Below are positions 53,535 through 64,000 of a stretch of 64,000 nt of DNA, piece by piece. Positions within the stretch are counted from its first letter, which is position 1. Every line of letters starts with the position of its first letter. The position numbers and the translations under genes were made by a program. Origin of the DNA: Coix lacryma-jobi var. lacryma-jobi (taxonomy: Eukaryota; Streptophyta; Magnoliopsida; Poales; Poaceae); NCBI GenBank assembly GCA_009763385.1, contig VDCT01000326.1:1302001-1366000 (forward strand), written 5' to 3'. The notes under the pieces were generated by a model. That model had not been told where the DNA came from. It made no database searches and was given only the letters and a program-made list of their open reading frames with translations.

Positions 53535-56500
53535 TGTAACACCCCTGGTGTTAAGCGATAATTAAAACCTTAGTTAAGGTAATTAGTATTCATAATCAAT
53601 AAGCATCATGGCATAAAAGCATGTCATGTTTTCATGTTTAAAGCATAAATGTGATGCTTTATATGTTTGACAAGAGTGTTGTATGTTTTTGAGTGTTGAT
53701 TTCCATGTTTGAAATATATGTGGCTTGATTGTGATGTTTGGTGTTATATGAAATGGCAAGTGAGAAAACCCCTGATTTTTTTTAAATGTCTTTTTTTATC
53801 CTCTTTTTAATAAGACAAAAGGTAAGTCAAATTTTAAAATGATTTCAAAAGCAAAGTTGTAGCTCTTGCTGAGAGGTACAATTTTTGTGTTCAAAGTTTT
53901 CAAAGTTTCTGTACAAAAGTTTGAATAGATTTGAAATCTTTCAAATCCTAAATTGGACCCCAAAACTAGATTTGAAAAACTAAAAAGAATTAGACTTTGG
54001 TCCTTTAAGAAAAGTTGTAGAAGAGATTGAAAGAAACAACTTTTATTAAGATATATTTTCATGTTCTTAAGGAAAATTCAAAGTAATTTGGAAAGCTAGT
54101 TTGAATTGGTTTCAAATTAGAAATTAATTTCCAAACCTAGTTTTACCCCCTTTTGTGTAGTTCAAAAATTAAGCATAATTTTGATATGAGACCAAAAGCA
54201 AAGTTGTAGATCATTTCATAAGGAACAACTTTTATTTTGGTAAAATTTGAAGTTGTTCGGAAAATTCAAAAGTAATTTTGAATCCAAGTTTGAGTGCATT
54301 TCAAATTCAAAATGTGATTTTGATTTCTAGGCAGAATTTGGGTGTGCTTTTTAAATGAAAGTTGTAGATCCTAATTTTTGGAACAACTTTCATGTTGGGA
54401 GTTTTGCTTGTTGTATAGAAGTTTTGGGAGAATTAGAGGAAAGAAGTTCGAAAATGCCCCTGAGCTACAGTGTTCGCAGGGGGATTCGATTGGCAAAACA
54501 GAGCAGCACACGAGCTCTGCTCGCCGCCGTGCCTGTTCTGCCAATCCCGCGCCTTGTGCCACGAGTTCGTCCACGTAGTTCTTTCAAGCAGGAAGTGGTC
54601 TCGTCCAGAAGCCGCCGTGACCACTCAACCTGCTACCATGACCATCTTTTCTTCTCTCCCTTCTCCCCTGCTCTATTCTCGCCGTCGGGAGCAGAGTTCC
54701 GCCTGCAGAGCGCTCTCGCGGCCGTTGAGCCACCTCCACCCAGTAGCTCGTGCTCGTAGCTTCACCCTCTCTTGCGCTCTTTCCCAACCTGCTCACGCTG
54801 CTGCTGGTTGCCGGAGGTAGCCGCGCGTGTCCTTTCTTCTCCGTGGCCGGCGGGGCTCAGCCGCAGGCCGCTCTGTCGTGGTCAGCTTGAATCGTTGTCT
54901 CACACGCGTCAACAACCGTCGTTCTAGGTCTGCCTCGCTGTCCTGAAGCTAGCTAGCCCATCCCCTTGGTCTCTACCGCGCCGTCGCCCTAGGACCGCCG
55001 TCGCCATGTCAGTTCAAGCCGCCACTGTCGCCATTGCTGTCAACCATCAAGCTCCAGAGCGTCCCTGTCCTTCCCAGTGCAAGCATCGAGGCAAGGTGAG
55101 CATCTCGAAGCTATCCTCCACCTTATCCAGGTCGCTACCGCCTTGACGACGCTGCTCCACCGGCGTGCTGCCGAGCTGTGCACCGCCGTGCCGCCATAGT
55201 TGTGCCGCGCGAGCTCCGAAGTCCCTGAGCTCCAGTTTGTTGCTTCCGTGTGTGCGCTGAGTGGTGGGGAGCTCGCCGGAGCCCTTCCCATCGCCGGCCA
55301 GCTCGCCACCGGTGACCTCCGGGAGGTCAGTGCCGTGGCCGCCATGGCCAAAGCCGGTCGTGGCCGGTCAAGGGCGGACAGGGTCGGTTTCGACCCTGGG
55401 CAGCCAGCTGCGGTCTTGGGCCGAGTCGGCCCAATAGTAATAGGTTTTGTTTTTTTTTCTTTTCCTGAAATGCAATTGTTGTGCTAATTTTTGTTTATTC
55501 ATAAGTATTTCCCTGTGAGTGATAAAATCATGAGATAAATTTTGTAGTGATCCTTGTGATGTTCTCTATCCATGAAAAATATGAAACTTGATTTGTGAAT
55601 AGTTTTTTTAATATTATTTAAATAGGTCTTTTTATTAATAAATGAGACATTAGTGAATTTTGTAGGCTTAATTATATGTCCAAAAATCATGAAACTAATT
55701 TTATACTGTTTGTACCATGTGCTTAACTTTCACAAAGATTTTGAAGTCATTTGGACAAAATAATTTTCATGCTTGTTTTATGCTTTGTTTATTAATTAAA
55801 TAATGCATGAAACTTAAATAATCTATATAGGCTAAAGTAGTGATCCAAAAATTATGAAATTTGTTTTGTAACGATGATTTTCTATAACCAACCATCACTA
55901 AAGGTTTGAGATTATTTTGACAAACTTTAATTAAACCTTATTTTCTATAATTGATTAATAAAGAATGATTAATAAAACTTTGTTAGTCAACTAAGATGTT
56001 TGGTTGGTGATTAGGGTTAACTTTGGTTACCCTAATGACTCTTTTACTTGATGGTTATATTTCATGATGTTGGTTTGTCATGTTTAATTTTGTGGTAGAT
56101 TAAGTAATGCATTGTTTTGCATGCATGAGATAACATGCATTAATCTTACACATGTAATGACATGGACTTGATCCATGGGAGAAGACCATGGGGTACATTT
56201 CCCTTTGTTATTCCATGGCTTGGTTGATATGTTGATAAACCTTAGTGACTTTAGTTAACCCATTTAATGTTGTTTGATGATAATTGTTTGTTAAGCTAGA
56301 ATCCCTAGTTGGTGAGTTGCAAGTTGGTTTTGTTGGTTTGCAACTTTACCGCGAAGGAAAGTTGTACTCGACTTTCCTTAAGTTTGTTTAATCTTCTGTT
56401 ATGCTTTTAAATTATTCTGCACCTTAGCATGCATTCCATGGCATCATACTAAAGCATACATCCTGTAACTACGTGTAGTGCACGAGAGTGCTGGAGTCGA

Positions 56501-57964
56501 GTTGATCAAGCTTTGGTGATCACCCTTGTCGAACAAGCCTCGGAAGGAGATTCTTGTTGGACAAGCTTCGTCAAGAAGACTTAACCTCAAGAGGAAGGAA
56601 CTAACCTCTGTGGATCCTTCTTGGATCCTAGTTTTCCCTGCAACAAAGGCAAGCCCCGGTTCATTTAACCATTTCCTTGGATTTACAATTACACTTGCTT
56701 TCGATAACCTGATGCATTAAATGTTTATCAAATAAATGCTTTCAACCTGTTGATGCATGACCAACCTTGTTATCGATATATTATTCCTTGATACCTGCTT
56801 TATGCAAATGATAGAAATGCTTAGCCTTGCTTTATGAAGCTTTTGATAAATGTTTTCGATACTTATCGTTTTGGAATGATAATGAAAAAGAATGATGGTT
56901 AAGACCAGACGGGCACATGCATCGACCCTTGGATCGATGTATGGTGACCCGGATGTGTCGGTTTAGGGTTAACCGTTGTTGGCCTGCTAGATTGAGAAAC
57001 TATGAAGTACAGATCATATGCTACGGTAAGCTCTGCCTTGGTGGTTCTTAAATGAGAACGGCTAATCGCGCACTGGGAGTGGAGAGATGGCGGGAGTACT
57101 AGCTACCCTCGTGGGTTAAAGTCCCGGATTGGAGGTGTACAAGTACTCTCGGGTGGCGCGGACCCGGTCTTGTTTGGAGGATCCGAGGTTGGGGTTGATA
57201 TATGTGTGATCGAGGGTCTACATATGTCGTATGATCGTGGAAAACTCCCAGATCTGGTTGAATCGGTTCGAATCGTCGTGCTCCTCGGTTATGGAGACTC
57301 AATCTTCTGACCCGCACCGTAGAATAAAAATGGAACTGGTTTAAGAAAGAATGATAATGACCTTTCAATAGTGTTCACTTTCAGTTCTTACCAAGTACTT
57401 AAATGTTTAAGTAAAATTTGGATTTAGGAGTACTTTAGTAAGCTTTTATGCAAATGAAAAGTACTGTTGAGCCTACCCAAACCAGCATGACCCTGAAGTC
57501 TTTTCTGTTGACGGATAAGTCTTGCTGAGTATCGACCGTACTCAGGGTTTGTTAACCCCTGTTGCAGGTTTCTAATAGGTGATGTTGATCATGATCAGGT
57601 CAGTGGGCTTGACGTGATCTGGTTGTTCTTCCTCTCCAACTTAGGTGCTCCACCTAAGTGTGGTTCTGTAATACTATTCTGCTTCCGCAATACCGGTTAT
57701 ATTTATGTAAAAAGTAACTTATTCATGATTTTGTAAAGTCTGTCTCTCTTGCTTCCGCACTCCGACGTATTTTGTATCAACTGTTGTAATGTTGTAATTA
57801 TTCCACCCGAAGACAAGACGATCCTGTAACTCGTGGATGATTCGGGGTTCTCTCGGGGACACCCGACAGTTCTTTCCAGTGATGTGTTTCATTTGCACTG
57901 TCATTGGAGTCCTTACGACGATGACGTGTGCGGGTGGGCCACATTAATGGGAGGTTCTGCCACA
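53535..57964 (+). mobile_element. Long solo LTR B, probably Gypsy/Tekay (Del) chromovirus
   Basis: It is 4,430 bp from TGTAACACCCCTGG to TTCTGCCACA, with TSD GTAGT at 53530-53534 and 57965-57969. It resembles solo LTR A at its ends and in 57530-57730, but its GC-rich middle (54480-55440) is different and lacks the 48-bp repeat. No RT or integrase motif is present. Short open frames in the GC-rich part are not convincing genes. Confidence 0.85.
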
Positions 57965-57969
57965 GTAGT

Positions 57970-60390
57970 TCACCTACACACATAAGAAATCAAGCTTGAG
58001 CTTTTGGGACCCAAACTTGTTGAGGTCCCTTAACCTTCTCTACTAGTGACTTTGCAACCCAAATTTGCTTTGGCTTATTCTTGTTAGGAGGCCCCATGAA
58101 CATGACTTTGATCTTGCCACTAGAATCTTGTCTAAGCATGTAGTGAGCATTGAAAGCAAAGGGCCTAGCATGCATGGGCAAGGGTGTAGGTTTAGGCTCT
58201 TCACAATCATGAGCAAAGTGACCTTCCTTTCCACACTCAAAGCATCTTCCAATCTTCTTCTTCTTTGGCTTAGTGATGCTCTTGCGTTGCTTCATCTTCT
58301 CTTCAAGGAAGCCAATGCAATTTCTATTTGTTTTCATGACCGTGTTCATGAGTATCTCACTTTGAAGACATTGTCCCTTGGTGAATTTCTTCAACCCGGT
58401 GGTGAGGTGCTCCTTCTCTTTCTTGAGCTTGTCATTCTCTTGTTGGAGCTCTAATTGAGATGGTGTCATCTTGTAATCTCTTTCCATCTTCAATCTCTTG
58501 TTCTCTTCTTTTAGCATGTCAAGCTCAAGTGTCATGCTATACTCATCATCTTGGGTCTCAACAATGACTTGCTTTGTGGTTGCAAGCTTCTCTAGATCAA
58601 CCTTGAGCTTTGCACTCTCATTCTTGATCTTGATATAATCATCATAGTGATCGGCCACAACCACATTCTTGCCCTTGCTACTAGCTCTTTGCTCATCATG
58701 CTCACTAACCAAGTCCTCACAAGATGTTGCTATGTCACACTTAGCAATAAGGTTAGGAGCATCAAGTGTCTCATGTGAAAGCATATCATAAGCAATGGTG
58801 AGAGTATCATAATCTACTTTCACTTGAGTGTATTGTTCTTTGAGCAATTTATAACTAGTGGTAAAGTCACTACGCACCTTATCAAGTTTCTCATTTTTAG
58901 CTTTGAGCTCTTTGTTAGAGGACTTGAGCTCCTTGATAGTGGATGACATAGTAGCAAGTTCATTTTTTAGCTCATCACTAGTATGAATAGCATGATCACA
59001 TTTTTCAACAAGAGATTCATTTTCATCAACAAGTTTTTCATTTTTAGCTCTAGTCTTTCTTATGATTTTAGAGTAGTCATTTAGCAATTTGACAAGTTCA
59101 TCATAAGTGGGAGCCTCAAATTCACCATCACTATCATTATCACTAGAGTCATCATCGTTTTGTACCTTCCGGTCACCCTTGGCCATAAGGCATAGGTGTG
59201 TAGATGATGATGGCGACGGTGGTGGTGGTGGTGTAGAGGAGCCAATGACTAGAGCCGCCACCTTCTCCTTCTCATCATCACTATCTTCATTTGATGAGCC
59301 ACCGGAGGAATCAATGTCGATGAGCCAATCACCAACAATGTAAGCCTTTCCACCTTTCTTGTGGTATTGCTTCTTCTTCTTGCCATCCTTCTTGTAGTAG
59401 AGCTTTTCATCCTTCTTCTCATCTTCACTTGATGAGTCATACTTCTTGCCCTTGTTCTTGTTCTTGTAGCTCTCTTTCTTGGGCTTGGTGCATTGATGAG
59501 CAAGATGGCCAAGCTCACCGCAATTGTAGCAATCCATTTCGGAGATTGGCCTCCTCTTGCTACTTGTGAAGAACTTCTTCTTTCTTGAGTCAAAGTTGAC
59601 CCCATTCTTGTGAAGCTTCTTCAACATCTTGGTGGTCCTTCTTACCATGAGAGCAATGTTGGAATCATCTTCTTCATCACTTGTGCTCTCATGATGCACC
59701 ACAATAGCCTTGGACTTGCCCTTCTTGTCATGGCTAGCTTTGAAGGCCAAGTCCTTCTTCTTGTCGGTGGAGGAGCCACCACTTGGTGTGATGTGCATGT
59801 ACATCTCATGCACATTGATCTTTTCCAAGATTTGAGTTGGTGTAGCGGTGGAAAGATCACCTTGATGTAGCACCGTCACAATGTGTCCAGACTTCTCAAT
59901 TGGAAGGACACAAAGAATCTTCCTCACAACATCAGATGGTTGCATTTGTGTGAGGCCAAGTCCATTGAGTTCTTCTACAAGAACATTCAAGCGTGAGTAC
60001 ATTTCATTTGCACTTTCATTAGCATGCATATCAAATGAATGAAGCTTTTGCATAACTAAATGATATCTCTCCTCACGCTCACTCTTGGTCCCCTCATGGA
60101 GAGCACAAATGTCATCCCATAGATCATGGGCATTCTTGTGGTTCTGGACGCGGTTAAACACATCCTTGCAAAATGCCTCTAAAAAGAATGTTTTTGGCCT
60201 TTGCATTCCACTTCTCATTTTCTTCCTCATGTGGCGTGAGGCTAGTGCCCTCCTTGGGTTTGGGGAACCCGGTTATGGCGGCATCGCGGCATTTCACATC
60301 AACCGCTTCTAGGTACGACTCCATATGGATTTTCCAATATGGAAAGTCGTCTCCCTCGAACATGGGAGGTAGTCCATCACCTCCGGACAT
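57970..60390 (-). pseudogene. gag: gag of Level 2 Sirevirus B
   Basis: ATG at 60390 (MSGGDGLPPMFEGDDFPYWK), shortly after the PBS. The frame shifts once near 60170-60200, then stays open for about 740 codons to TGA near 57990. The core includes DAHDLWDDICALHEG-like and LVMQKLHSFDMHANESANEM motifs. There are two CCHC knuckles (CYNCGELGHLAHQC, about 59500-59545; CFECGKEGHFAHDC, about 58205-58250) separated by Lys-rich, acidic and long coiled-coil segments (KLKMERDYKMTPSQLELQQE and similar). The tail KQIWVAKSLVEKVKGPQQVW matches the family A tail pattern. Apart from one frameshift it is nearly complete. Confidence 0.9.
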
Positions 60391-60428
60391 CTTAACTCTA
60401 GGCGGTTAAGCCTAAATCGAGAGCACGA

Positions 60429-60441
60429 GGCTCCGATATCA
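60429..60441 (-). promoter_or_regulatory. Level 2 primer-binding site (Met-tRNA type)
   Basis: The minus strand reads TGATATCGGAGCC two bases after the LTR end. Compared with TGGTATCAGAGC of initiator Met-tRNA pairing it has two changes; family A has one. Confidence 0.82.
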
Positions 60442-60443
60442 AT

Positions 60444-61966
60444 TGAAAGGATCAAGATGCCCAAGAGGGGGGTGAATTGGGCTTTTCTAAAACTTCTTGC
60501 AACAATAAAACCTATCAAGCCCCAATTAACCCCCGAGTGCCTAGAAGTGTGTTTCTCTTTATTCTACCGCACAAAAGAAAGTCTATGCCACTCCTACTCT
60601 AGCAAAGCAATTCAATATAGAATGAGCAACAAGAGTAATGCGGAATTGAATTGCTTGAATGTAAATGCGTATGTAAAAGAGTAGAGATGACTCGACGATC
60701 TTTTTGCCGAGGTATCGAGGTGTCGGCACACCCCCCTAGTCCTCGTTGGAGCACCCGCGCAAGGATCAAGTGCTCACTACGAGCTGATTCTTCGCCACTC
60801 CGGCCCGGTGAATCGCTCACTACCGGTCACAAGCTTGCTTGGGTCATCCACAATGCCACCGGATGCTCTCCAAGCTTCACAATCGCCACCAAGCCGTCTA
60901 GGTGATGCCGATCACCAAGAGTAACAAGCTAGAACTCTCACTTGACCAACACAAGGCCAAAGAGATGGATGGATGCACACTTGCTACTCAATTCTCACTA
61001 GGAGGTGTCTAATTCTCACAATTAGCAAATCGCTCAACCTCACTAGGGCTCTTGCACTCACTCACACTCACAAAGGTGTTTCTCAGCTGATGGAAGTGGC
61101 AAGAAGACTCAAATGGATGGAGGGAAGGAAGTATATATACACCCGCAACCGGCCATCCAAAAACAGCACAAGACAGGCATTCTGCGGGGGCATCGGACGT
61201 GCCGGTACCTAGCATCGGACGCTCCGATGACCTCGTCCAACGGTCTACTGTACCTTCTTGTCAGACTGTTTAAAGGGACATCGGACGCTGGGCAGCGTCC
61301 GATGCCACCACATCGGACGCGTCTGATGTGGATTTACCCTCTCTGGAACCTCTCTACATGGCCATTGGACGCTGGCCTTCAGCGTCTGATGCCTGCGTCC
61401 GATGCAGCCTCCAATTCACGCGCACGTGAACAGTGGTACGGGCGCGTCCGATGTGAACACATCGGCGCATCCGATGCCACGCACCAGACTAAACCCTAGT
61501 CGGGGTGAGCATCGGACGCGTCCGATGCCCGTAACCAGGGCAGACTTGACTCGGATCGCGACGCGACCTAAACGACTTTTAATCCACTCGACTTAAGGCA
61601 TCTCTCTGAGCTACCTAGGGCTATGAAACAAAAAGTGTGCACCACACCTACCTCAATAGACTTATCTAGGTCAAGCTACTGATTCACACTCCCCTTTATA
61701 GTACGGCCAAAGGAAAAACAAAGACCTAAGACTACCTAAGTGTCCTCCAACACCATATGACACTTAGCCTAGTCTACCACCGTCTTCGTCGTCCATCCTT
61801 TGAAAACCGAAATGATATCCATCGTCAGGGGACATGAACTCCATATGCCCGTATCATCGCCATTACCGTGACCTAACTCATCCCTGTTTCTGCAAAACAC
61901 ACGTTAGTCACAGTAATCTTGTGTTTCATCCAATCACCGAAACCACTAGGGGCCAAGATGCGTTCA
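60444..61966 (-). repeat. Level 2 5' LTR (right)
   Basis: The LTR is 1,523 bp, intact, and followed by the TSD GAGAC (61967-61971). The CATCGGACGC/GCGTCCGATG cluster is at about 61190-61530, with the 26-nt hairpin at 61279-61304. A minus-strand TATATA box is at 61131-61140, about 50 bp downstream of the cluster. Relative to the left LTR it lacks about 30 bp near 60760 and has a 22-bp insertion near 61200. Confidence 0.93.
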
Positions 61967-61971
61967 GAGAC

Positions 61972-62630
61972 GATGGGGGAACAATCGGTTTGATGCATAG
62001 CAAGCGGTGTTGATTGCTTCTGCCCAAAATCTTTCCGGTGTAGTGTACTCATCTAGCATTGTCCTTGCTAGGGTGATTAGTGTCTGGTTCTTCCTCTCAA
62101 CTACCCCATTTTGTTGTGGTGTGTAGGTTGCGGAGACTTCATGCTTGATCCCAACTTCATCACAATATTCTTCAATGTGGGTGTTGTCAAATTTCTTTCC
62201 ATTGTTGCTTCTAATCTTCTTGATCTTCCCATCAAATTCATTTTGGGCTCTCTTGGCAAACTTCTTGAATGAAGGGGTTGCTTCGGATTTGTCATGAAGA
62301 AAGAATACCCAAGTGTATCTAGAATAGTCATCAACAATCACTAGGCAATAGAGATTTCCACCCAAGCTAGCATATGTAGTTGGTCCAAATAGATCCATGT
62401 GAAGTAGCTCTAACTCTCTTGATGTTGATACAAAAGCTTTGGTTGAATGAGTGTTTGCAACTTGCTTGCCGGCTTAACATGCACTACACAATTTGTCCTT
62501 CTCAAATTTGACATCCTTCAAGCCCCTAACCAAATCCTTCTTCAATAGCTTGTTGAGAGTGTTCATTCCAACATGTGCTAATCTTCTATGCCATAGCCAA
62601 CCAAGTGATTGCTTAGTGAACAAACATGTC
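61972..62630 (-). pseudogene. integrase core (outer Sirevirus B copy)
   Basis: MDLFGPTTYASLGGNLYC, VDDYSRYTWVFFLHDKSE, NNGKKFDN (the catalytic Asp of SDNG is changed to Asn in RSNNGKKF) and TPQQNGVVERKNQTL are open in 61964-62398. The GAG-pre-integrase zinc region (62400-62620) has a stop at about 62476 (CAAGCCGGT-to-TTAAG region; Level 2 has CSACQAGKQV). Integrase ends at the Level 2 insertion. Confidence 0.85.
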
Positions 62631-62631
62631 T

Positions 62632-63018
62632 TCAAGTTGGCATCTTCGGAGGAGAATCCACTAGATAGAGATTGTTGTATCTAAAGCCTTTAAATATCAC
62701 TTGTGTATCATCTTTCTTGGTCACAACCACTTCCTTGTCGGTGAACAAACAATGAAAACCAAGATCACATAGTTGCCCAACGGATAGCAAGTTGAAGCTC
62801 AGTGATGCAACTAGAAGCACATTGGAGATGGTATGATCATTTGATATAGCCACTTTGCCCAATCCCTTGACATTGCCCTTTGAGTTGTCACCAAATGTTA
62901 TCTTTTCTTGGTCATCGACATTCTCTTCTAGTGAGGTGAACATCCGGGGATCACCGGTCATATGTTGAGTGCAACCACTATCAATTACCCAATGAGATCC
63001 ACCGGTCTTGTAGTTCAC
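62632..63018 (-). pseudogene. protease (outer Sirevirus B copy)
   Basis: The frame is open for 128 codons. The catalytic DSG is present in WVIDSGCTQHMTGDPRMF (about 62965-62990), followed by ITFGDNSKGNVKGLGKVAIS and LLSVGQLCDLGFHC. It supplies the reference for the 34-bp active-site deletion in Level 2. The frame is lost near 62650 (SPPKMPT), by one base relative to Level 2. Confidence 0.88.
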
Positions 63019-63034
63019 CTACACACACAAGAAA

Positions 63035-63985
63035 TCAAGCTTGAGCTTTTGGGACCCAAACTTGTTGAGGTCCCTTAACCTTCTCTACTAGTGACTTTGC
63101 AACCCAAATTTGCTTTGGCCTATTCTTGTTAGGAGGCCCCATGAACATAACTTTCATCTTGCCACTAGAGTCTTGTCTAAGCATGTAGTGAGCATTGAAA
63201 GCAAAGGGCCTAGCATGCATGGGCAAGGGTGTAGGTTTAGGCTCTTCACAATCATGAGCAAAGTGTCCTTCCTTTCCACACTCATAGCATCTTCCAATCT
63301 TCTTCTTCTTTGGCTTAGTGATGCTTTTGCGTTGCTTCATCTCCTCTTCAAGGAAGCCGATACCATTTCTATTTGTCTTCATCACAGTGTTCATGAGTAG
63401 CTCACTTTGAAGACATTGCCCCTTTGTGAATTTCTTCAACCCGGTGGTGAGGTGTTTCTTCTCTTTCTTGAGCTTGTCATTCTCTTGTTGGAGCTCTAAT
63501 TGAGATGGTGTCATTTTGTAATCCCTCTCCATCTTCAATCTCTTGTTCTCTTCTTTTAGCATGTCTAGCTCAAGTGTCATGCTATAATCATCATCATGAG
63601 TGTCCTTGACCCCTTCAGGGTGCAGCATAGGATGACCTCCCGGCAACTTGATGCGTCCTTCCTTCAACAAGTACTCAAATAATTTATCTGACTTGGAAAC
63701 ATCAAAGTCATAAGTACCTTTTTGTTGCCTCAGCCATCGCTGGTTGACTTGAGTCGGCTCCTTAGCCCAGATTATTTCGGCTGCAGCTATTTCATCTTCA
63801 TCATTATGTTGAGCTGCTTCTTCTAAGAAAGCCTGATATATCTCGGCAGCCACGTCACCCTTCTGGAATTGATTATTCCTCTTGAATCCTTGGGCTTGAC
63901 TACTCATCGTTGCCAACCTTTGTGATAACTGCCCGAGGTCATCAAACTCCATGCCGAATAGTTTCTCTTTGATACTCGGCAACAT
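63035..63985 (-). pseudogene. Chimeric gag frame: unknown gag-like segment joined to Sirevirus B gag C-terminus
   Basis: A 316-codon open frame. From about 63598 to 63035 it is Sirevirus B gag: SMTLELDMLKEENKRLKMER, the CYECGKEGHFAHDC knuckle and a KQIWVAKSLVEKVKGPQQVW tail, nearly identical to 57990-58555. Residues 1 to about 128 (63985-63600) are unlike it: FGMEFDDLGQLSQRLATMSS, AAEIIWAKEP, YDFDVSKSDKLFEYLLKEGR and IKLPGGHPMLHPEG. The latter resemble gag-to-protease linkers of grass Gypsy elements, by pattern only. No LTR end or TSD is seen at the join. Confidence 0.75.
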
Positions 63986-64000
63986 GCCAGTTATGGCTAT

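Larger units (their letters stand above)
14114..61966 (-). mobile_element. Sirevirus family B, inserted copy (Level 2), complete with two LTRs and nested insertions
   Basis: LTR ends are TGAAAGGATC (14114) and GATGCGTTCA (61966), flanked by the 5-bp duplication GAGAC on both sides in the integrase gene of another family B copy. Removing the nested elements (Tat 14340-30721, Athila 32694-46269, solo LTR 53535-57964) leaves an element of about 13.5 kb. Its minus-strand order is LTR-PBS-gag-PR-INT-RT-RNaseH-spacer-ORF3-PPT-LTR. By eye the two LTRs differ by about 30 substitutions and several 20-30-bp indels over some 1.3 kb. The protease active site is deleted. Confidence 0.93.
61967..64000 (-). 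mobile_element. Sirevirus family B, outer copy (Level 1), 5' half
   Basis: On the minus strand this gives gag C-terminus, protease and integrase core, continuing at 14113. It runs off the window at the right. Upstream of about 63600 the family B gag is replaced by a different gag-like sequence in the same open frame. Confidence 0.87.

Overview
The window is plant nuclear DNA, almost certainly from a grass (Poaceae). All of it is LTR-retrotransposon sequence, and I found no host gene, tRNA, rRNA or satellite array. The grass call is an inference from the families present: Copia/Sirevirus (SIRE-Maximus type), Gypsy/Tat with an antisense gene, Gypsy/Athila, and probable Gypsy/Tekay (Del) long LTRs. 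The species cannot be named from this.

The layout is a nest whose boundaries can mostly be read from TG..CA ends and 5-bp target-site duplications (TSDs). Level 0, 1-11092 (+): two copies of Sirevirus family A as internal(partial)-LTR(5524-7422)-internal(partial), sharing one LTR. At about 11092 this is cut abruptly and meets Level 1, a minus-strand Sirevirus family B copy. Level 1 is split into 11093-14113 and 61967-64000 by Level 2, a second family B copy (14114-61966, minus, TSD GAGAC) that landed in the integrase region of the first.

Level 2 carries three insertions. (a) A Tat gypsy element (14340-30721, +, TSD AAATG) sits in its left LTR; this Tat element has a Sirevirus-type solo LTR (24207-25728, TSD CCACC) inside its antisense gene. 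(b) An Athila-type element (32694-46269, minus, TSD CCTG plus one mismatch) sits in its third ORF; this Athila copy has a 4.2-kb solo LTR (32872-37036, TSD GTTCC) in its left LTR. (c) A related 4.4-kb solo LTR (53535-57964, TSD GTAGT) sits between gag and protease.

Sense genes follow family order: gag-PR-INT-RT-RNaseH in Copia; gag-PR-RT-RNaseH-aRNaseH-INT in Tat; and only gag-PR in the Athila element, which has no RT or INT and must be non-autonomous. Most pol genes are broken by small indels. The longest open stretches are the Athila gag-PR (42139-44184), the Level 2 RT-RNaseH (50346-51947) and PR-INT (51947-53534), and the family A gag (7480-9255).

The most interesting pattern concerns accessory genes and motifs. 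Three unrelated families each carry an extra gene beyond pol (Sirevirus ORF3, Athila ORF2, Tat antisense gene). Each family also has its own short palindromic motif, repeated many times in U3 upstream of the TATA box and again near the accessory gene: CGGACG/CGTCCG in Sirevirus B, GGTCGGCCGACC in Athila, CTCGAG in Tat. Family A has a GGTACC cluster in its LTR. The Tat antisense gene has GT-AG introns, three of which join open frames in phase, plus its own TATA-like box. I suggest, as inference only, that the accessory proteins act on these motifs.
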